From the IMG/VR virus record IMGVR_UViG_3300018412_000030, positions 1-31,909 of that record: DNA of 31,909 nucleotides; one strand, 5' to 3'. Below are positions 7,523 through 15,161 of this stretch, in pieces (positions within the stretch are counted from its first letter, which is position 1; every line of letters starts with the position of its first letter). Below the pieces are notes generated by a model that saw only the letters and a list, made by a program, of their open reading frames with translations, was not told the origin of the DNA and did no database searches. Made by a program: the position numbers and the translations under genes. This DNA is from a virus.

Positions 7523-7804
7523 ATGTTAGAGAAAGATATAGAGAAGTATTTCAACCAACAAATCAAACAGGCAGGTGGCCTTTCACGAAAATACACGTCA
7601 CCCGGTAGAAGAGGCGTACCGGACAGAATCGCCATCATGAATGGCCATGTATATTTTGTAGAATTGAAACGACCCGGTGAAAAACCAAGACCAGATCAAA
7701 TGGCCGAACACAGAGAGATGGAGAAACACGGCATTAAGGTTTACATCTTAGATTCGAAGCAGGCGGTAGACGAATGGATAGGACGTATTAGCGATGGAAT
7801 GTAA
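7523..7804 (+). CDS. VRR-NUC domain nuclease
   Basis: The 93-aa protein is a stand-alone VRR-NUC (PD-(D/E)XK superfamily) nuclease. Catalytic residues are visible as D34 in GVPDRIAI, E47 and K49 in YFVELKRPGEKPRPDQ, and Q59. Such small proteins commonly sit between the primase/helicase and SNF2 helicase genes of Gram-positive phages and may process replication or recombination intermediates. The start ATG follows AGGAGAGG. The last 14 codons and stop lie in the right-hand 48-bp repeat, so its tail QAVDEWIGRISDGM matches that of the DUF3310-like protein except for the first residue. The gene overlaps the helicase by 11 nt. Confidence 0.93.
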   Translation: MLEKDIEKYFNQQIKQAGGLSRKYTSPGRRGVPDRIAIMNGHVYFVELKRPGEKPRPDQMAEHREMEKHGIKVYILDSKQAVDEWIGRISDGM

Positions 7805-7808
7805 ATTG
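7761..7808 (+). repeat. right copy of the 48-bp direct repeat (candidate att core)
   Basis: This is the partner of 526-573 (47/48 identical, same orientation). It spans the last codons and stop of the VRR-NUC gene and the first five codons (MECKL) of the helicase. The helicase N-terminus continues HSYQD, giving the KLHxYQ start usual for this helicase family, so this copy may represent the original sequence and the left copy the captured one. Confidence 0.8.
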
Positions 7809-9158
7809 CATAGTTACCAAGACCATTCTGTTGATTGGATTTTAGGAAAGAATCATTCGGGCGTGTTTCAGGACATGGGATTAGGCAAGACATTAACCAC
7901 GTTAACCGCAATTGACTATTTATTCAGGTTCAATCAAATCAGAAAAGTTTTAGTCATCGCACCTTTAAATGTGGCCAAACAAACATGGAGCGACGAAATC
8001 GAAAAGTGGGACCATCTCCAGAACTTGACCTATTCCAAAGTGATTGGTAGTCCTAAGCAGCGATTAGAAGCCTTGCAAATCGAGGCGGATATCTATATCA
8101 CCAATGTTGATGTTGTGACGTGGTTGGTTGATCGCTATCAGAAAGATTGGCCGTTTGACATGGTGGTCGTCGATGAGTTGTCTAGCTTTAAATCGGCTGC
8201 ATCTAAACGGTTTAAGTCTTTACGAAAAGTTCGACCTAAGTTTAAACGTTTTGTTGGACTGACTGGGACGCCTGCGCCGAACAGCTTAATGGACCTGTGG
8301 TCCCAAATGTATTTAATTGACCGAGGTGAACGGTTGGAAAATAATATTACGAAATACCGTCGTAAGTACTTCACACCGGATAAAATGAACGGACACATAG
8401 TGTATAGCTACAAGTTGATTCCGGGCAGTGATCAAATAATCTATGACAAAATCGAAGACGTAGCCATCTCGATGAAAAGTGCAGATTACTTAGATATGCC
8501 TGAGTTAATTGTCAATGACCTTGAAATCGAACTGGACGGTAAAAGCAAAAAGCAATATGACACATTCGAACGTGATTATGTGCTGTCGTTAGGCGAAGAC
8601 GAGTTAGTTGCGGCGAATGCAGCAGTTCTGTCAGGCAAGCTTCAGCAAATTGCTAATGGGGCAATTTACGACGAAGATAAAAAAGTTATCGAAGTACACG
8701 ACGAGAAGTTAAACGTCTTAGAGCGAATCGTCGAAGAAGCCCAAGGTAAGCCGATTCTAGTATTCTATTGGTTCCAGCACGACCGCGACCGAATCCTAAA
8801 AAGGTTCAAGCAAGCAAAGGTCTTAGATGTCAATGACGGTGATGTGGCCAAATGGAATGCAGGCGAGATACCAATTTTATTAGCACATCCTGCATCAGCT
8901 GGACATGGATTAAACCTCCAGAAAGGAGGAAATATCATGGTGTGGTTCTCGATGACGTGGAGCTTAGAACTGTACCAGCAGGCAGTGGCTAGACTTTACA
9001 GACAAGGACAAACTGAACAAACAGTCATTATGCACCGAATCATTGTGAAAGGCACTGAAGATATTCGAGCGAGACGTCGATTGGAAACGAAAGACCAAGG
9101 ACAGAACGAATTGATTGCAGCAGTAAAAGCGAAAATTGAGGAGGCCAGATCAAATTGA
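7794..9158 (+). CDS. SNF2-family DEAD-like helicase/ATPase
   Basis: The 454-aa SF2 protein is a DNA-dependent ATPase typical of Gram-positive phage replication modules. A Q-like KLHSYQDH start leads to Walker A DMGLGKT (27-33), the Walker B box DELS (127-130) and motif III GLTGTP (155-160); the C-terminal RecA lobe ends with QAVARLYRQGQT (motif VI, near residue 400) and HRIIVKGTEDIRARRRLE. Length is normal for this phage family. The start ATG lies in the right 48-bp repeat and overlaps the VRR-NUC stop region, so it is translationally coupled to the nuclease here; after excision of the cassette it would be coupled to the DUF3310-like gene instead. Confidence 0.95.
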   Translation: MECKLHSYQDHSVDWILGKNHSGVFQDMGLGKTLTTLTAIDYLFRFNQIRKVLVIAPLNVAKQTWSDEIEKWDHLQNLTYSKVIGSPKQRLEALQIEADIYITNVDVVTWLVDRYQKDWPFDMVVVDELSSFKSAASKRFKSLRKVRPKFKRFVGLTGTPAPNSLMDLWSQMYLIDRGERLENNITKYRRKYFTPDKMNGHIVYSYKLIPGSDQIIYDKIEDVAISMKSADYLDMPELIVNDLEIELDGKSKKQYDTFERDYVLSLGEDELVAANAAVLSGKLQQIANGAIYDEDKKVIEVHDEKLNVLERIVEEAQGKPILVFYWFQHDRDRILKRFKQAKVLDVNDGDVAKWNAGEIPILLAHPASAGHGLNLQKGGNIMVWFSMTWSLELYQQAVARLYRQGQTEQTVIMHRIIVKGTEDIRARRRLETKDQGQNELIAAVKAKIEEARSN

Positions 9159-9682
9159 ATTTACCGAAAGAGATATTAGAATCAATCGTTGAGGAAGTTT
9201 CAAAAGAATTTAGCAAGACGAATAAACTCAAAAAAGAACAAGAAAAAGATTGGCGATTACGTAACACGCGCTATCTATTAGTAAATTACCGAAAGCTTCA
9301 AAGTCATTGTAGAGCTTCACTTGAAGAGCTAAAGTTACACGATGACGTCTTGAAAGATATCCGTGTGAACTCTGTGGCTGAATATAAGGCAAAAACTATT
9401 AAAATGATGGACTATGTTGACATGATGTTGAAAAGCTACGAGAGCTATTGCAAAAGCGCCGGACAAGCAACTAACCGAAGATGGAGCGTGTTTAAGCGTA
9501 AATATCTAGATAGTGGAGAATTGCCCACAAATATCACGTTAGCTAAACAACATGGCGTGGATGAGCGAACAATTCGCAGAGATGATGGCAAATCAATCGA
9601 AGAGTTTTCGGTCTACCTATTCGGCATATCGCATTTGACCGACTTGATAGATGAAAATGAAATGTCCGAAATGTGTCCTTGA
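9155..9682 (+). CDS. ArpU/RinA-type late transcription regulator
   Basis: The 175-aa protein starts at a TTG that overlaps the helicase stop (TTGA), 10 nt after GAGGAGG. Its N-terminal half is a charged helical region (DWRLRNTRYLLVNYRKL) and its C-terminal part is an HTH of the sigma-like kind (RRWSVFKRKYL...LAKQHGVDERTIRRD, about 108-142). This layout and its position as the last gene before terminase match the ArpU/RinA group of phage late regulators, which activate packaging and structural genes. Its last codons contain phased TGTCC repeats and a promoter -35 element, so the gene ends inside its own probable target. Confidence 0.8.
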   Translation: MNLPKEILESIVEEVSKEFSKTNKLKKEQEKDWRLRNTRYLLVNYRKLQSHCRASLEELKLHDDVLKDIRVNSVAEYKAKTIKMMDYVDMMLKSYESYCKSAGQATNRRWSVFKRKYLDSGELPTNITLAKQHGVDERTIRRDDGKSIEEFSVYLFGISHLTDLIDENEMSEMCP

Positions 9683-9707
9683 CATGTCCATCAATATGCG
9701 ATATATT
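9662..9707 (+). promoter_or_regulatory. strong promoter with phased upstream repeats (probable late promoter)
   Basis: TTGACA (9679-9684) and TATATT (9702-9707) are separated by exactly 17 bp, close to the vegetative sigma consensus. Three TGTCC-type hexamers, ATGTCC at 9662, GTGTCC at 9673 and ATGTCC at 9684, begin 11 bp apart, that is, on one face of the helix. GACATGTC (9681-9688) is a perfect palindrome over the -35 end, and ATCAATAT/ATATTGAT (9690-9697/9703-9710) is an inverted repeat over the -10. These look like regulator sites; the late regulator encoded immediately upstream is the natural candidate. Confidence 0.65.
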
Positions 9708-9740
9708 GATAACATAAGGGAATACCCTACACTTTTTATA

Positions 9741-9776
9741 GCTGGCAGAAACTTTAAATGTTTCTGGCAGCTTTTT
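9741..9776 (+). terminator. intrinsic terminator-like hairpin just after the promoter
   Basis: GCTGGCAGAAAC (9741-9752) can pair with GTTTCTGGCAGC (9760-9771) in a 12-pair stem with one G-G mismatch and a 7-nt loop, followed by TTTTT (9772-9776). It lies about 30 nt after the expected transcription start, so it could stop transcripts from the late promoter unless they are anti-terminated, or it could end early transcripts coming from the replication operon. Confidence 0.65.
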
Positions 9777-9784
9777 GTTTATTG

Positions 9785-9867
9785 AAAACAATGCCTAGCG
9801 AGGTGGCAAGGCGGATAGCGTGACGGACATTAGTAGGTTTCGTCTGGGGGTAGCTAGGTATTGTTTT
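9785..9867 (+). ncRNA. long-stem structured leader element upstream of the packaging genes
   Basis: AAAACAATGCCTAGC (9785-9799) pairs with GCTAGGTATTGTTTT (9853-9867) over 15 pairs, with one pair being a G-U wobble (G9793/T9859), which favours RNA over DNA pairing. The 53-nt loop region (9800-9852) can form a smaller GACG/CGTC hairpin. The stem is too long and the loop wrong for a tRNA. It lies between the terminator-like hairpin and the first late gene, so it may be a cis-acting anti-termination or processing element. A cos-type packaging site is an alternative, since such sites often lie just upstream of small terminase. Confidence 0.45.
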
Positions 9868-9893
9868 GAGTGAATAAAAAAGGAGGTGGCATT

Positions 9894-10103
9894 TTGCAAA
9901 AAGGTATTGAACTGGTAGATCAGTACAACATGGTCAAAAATCAAATTGAATTAGTTAAAACCGAAGTGTCAGATTTACGTGAACAGCTAACAGAGAAAGA
10001 AAACGAATTGGAAATTTACGAAAATCAATTTGCCACTTTAAAATCTGTGGCGCCTAAATTAATTGAAGAACTAGAAAAGGAATATGCTTATGAAATTGGA
10101 TAG
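9894..10103 (+). CDS. small coiled-coil hypothetical protein (69 aa)
   Basis: I choose TTG 9894, six bases after AAGGAGGTG (9880-9888), over GTG 9870, which would include the binding site. The acidic protein is almost entirely helical (VKNQIELVKTEVSDLREQL...), with a heptad-like pattern over residues 10-60 that suggests a coiled coil. It is the first gene after the late promoter, immediately before small terminase. No family is recognised; an accessory packaging or regulatory protein is possible. Confidence 0.7.
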   Translation: MQKGIELVDQYNMVKNQIELVKTEVSDLREQLTEKENELEIYENQFATLKSVAPKLIEELEKEYAYEIG

Positions 10104-10123
10104 GCAAAGAAAGGGTGGTGTCA

Positions 10124-10654
10124 ATGAGCGACCAGTTAATTCAAGAGATATCAAATAAAGCAAACGAGTTGATGGCGAGTTGGCCACCATCTAGACAAAG
10201 GCAAAAAGAATTTATCCTGGAATACGTCGCAGGAGGGTTTGATAACGCGTCAGAGGCAGCAAGGAAGGCAGGATACAGTCCAAAATCAGTTCGTAAAGTA
10301 GCGTCAAACATGTTAGTCGGTACGGACAAATTTAGACACATTCCGCCTGTTGTAGAGCAATTGAGGGCCGAATACAACGAACGTCAAGAAGTGTTGAAGA
10401 TTGCAAGTGGTGCAGAAATACTTCAGTTTCACACTAAAGTAATGCGAGGCGAACTGCCTAATCATAAAATTGTCGACGGAATAGTCAAACAGGTGCCGGC
10501 GGAAATCAGCGATAAACAGAAATCGGCCGATAGCTTAGCGCGCATGCTTGGCTTCAATCAAGAAAACGTCAATATCAACCATTCAGGAAAGATTGATCCG
10601 TTTTCAGAGTTAACGGTCGAACAGTTGACAAAGTTGGCTGATGGCTATGACTAA
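10124..10654 (+). CDS. terS: terminase small subunit
   Basis: The 176-aa protein recognises phage DNA and recruits the large terminase for packaging. The N-terminal part (about 15-75) carries RQRQKEFILEYVAGGFDNASEAARKAGYS (in pieces), the HTH typical of Terminase_2-family small subunits, followed by a helical oligomerisation region and a C-terminal segment FSELTVEQLTKLADGYD. I use ATG 10124, which follows AAAGGGTGG, rather than GTG 10115. The end overlaps the large-subunit start by 14 nt, the normal terS-terL pairing. Confidence 0.92.
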   Translation: MSDQLIQEISNKANELMASWPPSRQRQKEFILEYVAGGFDNASEAARKAGYSPKSVRKVASNMLVGTDKFRHIPPVVEQLRAEYNERQEVLKIASGAEILQFHTKVMRGELPNHKIVDGIVKQVPAEISDKQKSADSLARMLGFNQENVNINHSGKIDPFSELTVEQLTKLADGYD

Positions 10655-12083
10655 CTTAGGCTTGACGAAAGCATACATTCAACGCAAAGCACGTATTGAG
10701 CTTGCATCGCGTGATTTTTTCAGGTATTGCAATTTGACCGCACCAGATTTTTACAAAGCAGACAGACAGTATCTGATTGATTTGGCTAAAGATCTACAAG
10801 ACTTTTACTTAAACAGCAACGACGACGTACTGATCATTAACATTGGACCACGTCACGGCAAGTCACGTACTGCTGGTAAATTCGTCGAGTGGATTTTAGG
10901 CCGTAACAAGAATATGAAAATAATGACAGGGTCTTATAACGAGACGCTGTCTACTACTTTTTCTAAGTCCGTCCGAAACGCTATATCTGAAGTTAAAGCT
11001 GACCCAAACATCGTCGTCTTCAATGATATATTCAAAGAAACACGTATCAGACGAGGAGACGGTGCAATGAACTTATGGGGATTAGAGGGAGGACATCAAA
11101 ACTACTTAGCTACGTCACCAGGAGGAACGGCAACCGGTTTCGGTGCAGACATTATCATCGTCGATGACTTAATCAAAAACGCTGAAGAAGCGAACAACGC
11201 CCGAGTCTTAGACATGCATTGGGACTGGTTTACTAACACCATGCTGTCACGATTAGAGACAGGCGGTAAAATCATCCTGATCATGACTCGTTGGCATTCG
11301 AAAGACTTAGCCGGACGAGCATTGAAAGAACTGCCTGAATTAGGATTTAAAGTGCGTCACGTCAATTTAAAGACACATTTAGGCAACGGCGTCATGTTAT
11401 GCGATGACGTCTTAACCTACGAAGAATACGTGCGTAAGACGAAAGCTATGTCCCCTGAAATTGCATCGGCTAACTATCAGCAAGAGCCAATTGACTTGAA
11501 AGGACGCTTGTATAACTTAGGCTTTAAGACTTACACAAGACGGCCAACTTTCAAACGCGTCGAATCCTATACCGATACGGCTGACACTGGTAATGATTAC
11601 CTGGCAACTTACATATACGGCGTCACGTTTGATAACGAGGTGTATATCTTGGATGTAATCTTTACTAAAGCGCCGATGGAAGAAACGGAACCGCTGTTAG
11701 CGGAGAAATTACACGAGCACGACGTAAATATCGCCTATGTGGAGTCTAACAACGGTGGACGTGGTTACGCACGTGCAGTCGAACGCATCTTGAAAGAGAC
11801 GTATCAAACGAACAAAACGAAAATCGTTTGGTTTCACCAATCGAAGAACAAAATCGCACGTATCTTAACCAACGCTACGTGGGTAATGGATCATATCTAT
11901 TTCCCTGAAGGCTGGGAAAACCGATGGCACGAGTTGTCGGAAAGCTTGAACAGCTATCAACGCGAAGGTAAAAATGAACATGACGATGCGGAAGATGCAA
12001 TTACGGGGATTGCTGAAATGATTAGCAAACCACCGAGCATTCAAATATTAACCCCAAAAAATTTAACGAGAAGGAGGCGCTAA
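10641..12083 (+). CDS. terL: terminase large subunit
   Basis: The 480-aa ATPase-nuclease pumps DNA into the prohead and cuts it. The ATPase half shows Walker A GPRHGKS (69-75), Walker B IIIVDD (171-176) and a coupling-type motif ILIMTRWH (212-219). The nuclease half (from about 305) has the RNase H-like acidic set YTDTAD (D312 region), YVESN (E368 region) and HDDAEDA (448-454). It ends in an RRRR tail. A second in-frame ATG two codons on is possible. The portal gene follows after 3 nt. Confidence 0.96.
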   Translation: MAMTNLGLTKAYIQRKARIELASRDFFRYCNLTAPDFYKADRQYLIDLAKDLQDFYLNSNDDVLIINIGPRHGKSRTAGKFVEWILGRNKNMKIMTGSYNETLSTTFSKSVRNAISEVKADPNIVVFNDIFKETRIRRGDGAMNLWGLEGGHQNYLATSPGGTATGFGADIIIVDDLIKNAEEANNARVLDMHWDWFTNTMLSRLETGGKIILIMTRWHSKDLAGRALKELPELGFKVRHVNLKTHLGNGVMLCDDVLTYEEYVRKTKAMSPEIASANYQQEPIDLKGRLYNLGFKTYTRRPTFKRVESYTDTADTGNDYLATYIYGVTFDNEVYILDVIFTKAPMEETEPLLAEKLHEHDVNIAYVESNNGGRGYARAVERILKETYQTNKTKIVWFHQSKNKIARILTNATWVMDHIYFPEGWENRWHELSESLNSYQREGKNEHDDAEDAITGIAEMISKPPSIQILTPKNLTRRRR

Positions 12084-12086
12084 CTT

Positions 12087-13535
12087 TTGCAATCCAAATC
12101 AAAGTGGTACCTAGAATTAGTGGATCGATTCCTAGCTATGGAAACACCGCAAGAAAAAATCCTAGAACATCGTATTAATCAACATTTAAAATCAGATGAA
12201 TTGAAAATGATGACAAAAGCACATGCCTATTATCATAATAAAACGGCCATCCAGAAGAAAACGACGCAGCTGAAACATCGAAGTAACGTTAAATTGGAGC
12301 TTGGACAATTCAGAAAGCTAGTTAAACAGAAAGTCGGCTACCTCTTAGCCAAAGCGCCGTCTGTGACTGTCGAAGACGAACAAACGCAAGAATATTTAAA
12401 CAAAGAAGTGTTTGACCGAGATTTACTCAAAGTCATTAAGTCCTTAGGTCAAGAAGCTATTATTAAAGGCATTGCCTATTCAATGGTCTACTTAGACGAG
12501 GAAGGCGAACTAAGCTTGTTTAAAGTACCCACTGAGCAAATCATCCCTTTCTGGAGCGATGAGCGTAACGGATTCCTGGACGCTTTTATCCGCATCTACC
12601 CAATTGAAGTATGGGATAAAGGTAAACCTGTCATCCGGACACAAGTTGCATATTTTGACGAGAACGGCATTACTTACTACCTGCTAGATAAAGCAGGTTA
12701 TTTAGGTTTAGACCCGACTTATGACGGACCCCAATCGCACTTCTACTTGTTCGATCCAAAGCTAAACGAAACGCATGGACAGAACTGGGAACGCGCCCCA
12801 TTAATCGCTTGGCGCTATAACGAAGATGAAGCGAGTTTGCTTCAACAAGTCGAATCCATTATTGATAACTTGGCTTTACAATCATCAACGGCCGCTGATT
12901 TATTAGCAGACATTCCGAAGTTTATTTACATTTTGAAGAATTACGAAGGCGAAGACCTTGATCGATTTCTCGCTTTACTCAACGAATACATGACAATCTC
13001 AGTTGGCCAAGACGGTGGCGTGGATAAATTACAAGCGACAATCGACACTACCGCCACTGAAAATGAGCTGAAACGTACTCGTAAAGCTTTATATGAAGCG
13101 GCCGCTGCAATTGACACGCAGGACGAAAACTTGGGTAATGCATCCGGTACAGCCTTGAAATGGCGTTACACCGATTTAGATATCGACATGAACGATATGG
13201 AAACTGAATTCCAACAGTCACTCGAGCAGTTTATGTGGTTTGTAGAAAAGCACGCTGCAAACAACGGCAGGGAGATTAACCTTGATGGTTTTGAATACGT
13301 CTTTAACCGAGACATGATATCGAATGAGACTGAAGCGATTACTAATGCGCAAAACTCAATCGGCATATTAGATGACCAAACAATTCGAGAACAGCACCCA
13401 TGGTATTCTCAGAAAGTGGAAGACCGCTTGGAAAAGCAAAACGCTGAATATGGCATTCCGCCCCGACCAGAATATGACAAACGTTTCGAACCTGAAAAGA
13501 AGGTGACGACAGATGGCGAAGAAGACACGAACTAA
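12087..13535 (+). CDS. portal protein, SPP1 gp6-like
   Basis: The 482-aa protein would form the dodecameric ring through which DNA enters the head and to which the tail attaches. It has the family's KLVKQKVGYLLAKAP segment near residues 72-90, a central beta-rich body with GQEAIIKGIAYSMVYLDEEG, a long helical stem region around LLNEYMTISVGQ and the C-terminal crown NAQNSIGILDDQTI. It starts at a TTG nine bases after AAGGAGG. The 3' end overlaps the minor head gene by 23 nt, as is common for this pair. Confidence 0.93.
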   Translation: MQSKSKWYLELVDRFLAMETPQEKILEHRINQHLKSDELKMMTKAHAYYHNKTAIQKKTTQLKHRSNVKLELGQFRKLVKQKVGYLLAKAPSVTVEDEQTQEYLNKEVFDRDLLKVIKSLGQEAIIKGIAYSMVYLDEEGELSLFKVPTEQIIPFWSDERNGFLDAFIRIYPIEVWDKGKPVIRTQVAYFDENGITYYLLDKAGYLGLDPTYDGPQSHFYLFDPKLNETHGQNWERAPLIAWRYNEDEASLLQQVESIIDNLALQSSTAADLLADIPKFIYILKNYEGEDLDRFLALLNEYMTISVGQDGGVDKLQATIDTTATENELKRTRKALYEAAAAIDTQDENLGNASGTALKWRYTDLDIDMNDMETEFQQSLEQFMWFVEKHAANNGREINLDGFEYVFNRDMISNETEAITNAQNSIGILDDQTIREQHPWYSQKVEDRLEKQNAEYGIPPRPEYDKRFEPEKKVTTDGEEDTN

Positions 13536-14574
13536 TGCACAATATTGGCTAGAACGGTCTATGCAGCAAGAGCAACACGCTGAAGAACTTACGACCGAAT
13601 ACTTGGCCAAAATGTACGCGCAACTGGAACTATTCCAACGCGAAGCGATTAAAGAAATCGAAGTGTTTTACAATCGTTTTGCTAACGATTATAAAATGTC
13701 TAAGCATGACGCGATACAATATTTAACTAATAATCAACTCAAAGAGTTCCAGAACGTCACACTTGCGCGTTATGCCCAATTAGCGAAGGACCCAAAGGCC
13801 GAACCGAGGTTAGTTGAAGCTTTAGCTTACCGACACCGAATCAGCCGTCAAGAGGCGCTATTAGCCGAAATTGAATTAAAAGCTTTGGAGGTTTACGGTA
13901 GTTCAAACGGATTGATTGAAACGACTTATAAAAATATGAGTCATGTGTACGGTAGTGCAAAAATCGAAATTGCAAAAAGCTATGCGGATATTGGTTACAG
14001 CGTCCGGCGTCCGGTCCTAGAATTAGACACGATAAAAAGCCGGTTGAAAACCAATTGGGCGAGAGATAACTTGTCGGAACGCATCTGGGGCCAGGAAGAA
14101 AAAACGTATGACACAATCGCGAATATCTTAGACCAGGGTTTTATCGGGCAATGGCCACAAGATAAAATCACCAAAGAAATACAAAAACGAGTAAGTGTTG
14201 CAAAATCAAGCATTGAAACATTGGTCCGTACGGAACAGACGGCTTACAATTCGATGGGTTCGGTTGAGCAATTAAAAGCGCATTTAGAAAACGAGTATAA
14301 AATCGTCGCAGTCCTAGATAACAAAACGACCGACAAATGCAGAAGTGAACACGATAATGTCTATGCCATTGATGATTACCAAATCGGTAAAACTGCCCCG
14401 CCTTTTCATTATAGATGCCGGTCAAGCGTGTCATCCACACGTGACGCAACGTTGATAGATTATTTTGCAGACGAACACGACTACACCGGACCGGAATTAG
14501 AGGACGTTTACGAAGAGTGGGAGAACGAATTAATTGAAACAGTCAATCAATTAACGATTGAAGATTTGAATTAA
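13513..14574 (+). CDS. minor head protein, Mu gpF / SPP1 gp7-like
   Basis: The 353-aa protein belongs to the phage Mu F-type minor head family, which binds portal and aids DNA ejection or head morphogenesis. The diagnostic C-terminal region is clear: LVRTEQTAYNSMG (about 235-247), then VLDNKTTDKCRSEHDNVY and PPFHYRCRSS (near 265-305), with the Cys/His pattern usual for the family. The N-terminal 230 residues are helical. ATG start inside the portal gene. Confidence 0.92.
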   Translation: MAKKTRTNAQYWLERSMQQEQHAEELTTEYLAKMYAQLELFQREAIKEIEVFYNRFANDYKMSKHDAIQYLTNNQLKEFQNVTLARYAQLAKDPKAEPRLVEALAYRHRISRQEALLAEIELKALEVYGSSNGLIETTYKNMSHVYGSAKIEIAKSYADIGYSVRRPVLELDTIKSRLKTNWARDNLSERIWGQEEKTYDTIANILDQGFIGQWPQDKITKEIQKRVSVAKSSIETLVRTEQTAYNSMGSVEQLKAHLENEYKIVAVLDNKTTDKCRSEHDNVYAIDDYQIGKTAPPFHYRCRSSVSSTRDATLIDYFADEHDYTGPELEDVYEEWENELIETVNQLTIEDLN

Positions 14575-14592
14575 AAGGAGGATACGCACTTG

Positions 14593-14766
14593 ATGATTAA
14601 AAACGAGGGAGCGGTCAACATGACGATATCTGACATTTTAAGTCTGTGGATACCTTTAAGACAACCGGAAAAAGAACAGCCAAACGAAACGTCGCACATG
14701 CCACTAGGAGGTGATCAGGATGACAATCCATATCTATTAGGAGTGACAAATGGAGAAACTATTTAA
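14593..14766 (+). CDS. small hypothetical head-region protein (57 aa)
   Basis: An open frame of 57 codons begins at ATG 14593 (or the preceding TTG 14590), behind a strong AAAAGGAGG (14573-14581). The product starts MIKNEGAVNMTISDILSLW and is proline- and glutamate-rich in the middle. Its end overlaps the next small gene by 17 nt. The good binding site and otherwise gene-tight context support it, but no family is recognised. Within it, an out-of-frame AGGAGGTG plus ATG at 14720 opens only a six-codon frame. Confidence 0.5.
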   Translation: MIKNEGAVNMTISDILSLWIPLRQPEKEQPNETSHMPLGGDQDDNPYLLGVTNGETI

Positions 14767-14905
14767 AGAGTTTTTGAAAGAGGTCAAGAAGATTCGCCAA
14801 GCTTTAGAGCGAATCGCTGATACGGATGAAGCGTGGAATGCTCACAATGTCGAATCAACTGATATTGAAATTCCCGACGACGACCTGAATAAATACATTT
14901 TATAG
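14750..14905 (+). CDS. small acidic hypothetical protein (51 aa)
   Basis: The frame starts at ATG 14750, after TAGGAGTG, and ends at TAG 14903-14905, ten bases before the next gene. The product has a basic helical first half (MEKLFKEFLKEVKKIRQAL) and an acidic tail (IEIPDDDLNKYIL). Such tiny proteins are frequent between the minor head and scaffold genes of Gram-positive phages. Function unknown. Confidence 0.65.
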   Translation: MEKLFKEFLKEVKKIRQALERIADTDEAWNAHNVESTDIEIPDDDLNKYIL

Positions 14906-14915
14906 GAGTGAGAAA

Positions 14916-15161
14916 ATGGAACTGAAAGACACAATCGAAATGATGCAAAGCGCTGAATACCGTGAGCGGTTTAAAGCCGAATACCAACAAAATAAGATCC
15001 GCACACAAGGCTTACGAAAAATGCTGACCCAATGGTCACATGGGGTCCTGAAGTTTGATCCGGAGTGTTCAGAGAAACTGTTGACAGCACAATTAAAAGC
15101 GATGGAAGCTTACGGCGCCATACTGGAAGAACGCGCACGCATCGAGAAAATCAGATTATAA
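14916..15161 (+). CDS. small phage protein, crAss001_48-like (81 aa)
   Basis: The helical 81-aa protein has a first helix rich in charged residues, a turn with HGVLKFDPECS and a final helix LLTAQLKAMEAYGAILEERA. The pattern of a short 'FxPxCs' turn followed by a helix with a repeated 'Y..ILE.RA.IE' theme resembles the widespread crAss001_48-related phage proteins, whose role is unknown. It starts at ATG with TAGGAGTGAG upstream. The following 109 bp up to the scaffold gene contain no gene I can support. Confidence 0.7.
   Translation: MELKDTIEMMQSAEYRERFKAEYQQNKIRTQGLRKMLTQWSHGVLKFDPECSEKLLTAQLKAMEAYGAILEERARIEKIRL

Larger units (their letters stand above)
526..7808 (+). mobile_element. candidate 7.2-kb integrase-replicon cassette nested in the phage operon
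   Basis: The 48-bp direct repeats at 526-573 and 7761-7808 enclose a tyrosine recombinase, a methylase-like protein, a multi-HTH protein, dUTPase, two small proteins, a primase/helicase, an iteron-rich noncoding region and a VRR-NUC nuclease. One recombination between the repeats would release a circle of 7,235 bp with the junction VRR-NUC/core/integrase and leave DUF3310-like gene/core/helicase in the phage. The gene content (integrase, candidate directionality factor, replicase, origin) would be enough for a self-replicating integrative element and resembles the integration and replication parts of phage satellites. No packaging or capsid-hijacking gene is seen inside. Alternatives are an old duplication caused by phage-phage recombination, or an attP plus an attB-like site in one genome. 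The structure is seen; mobility is inferred. Confidence 0.5.

Noticed and set aside
9785-9867. Possible tRNA
   Set aside because: The closing stem is 15 pairs and the internal loops do not form D, anticodon and T arms; there is no TTCRA-type T loop in place.
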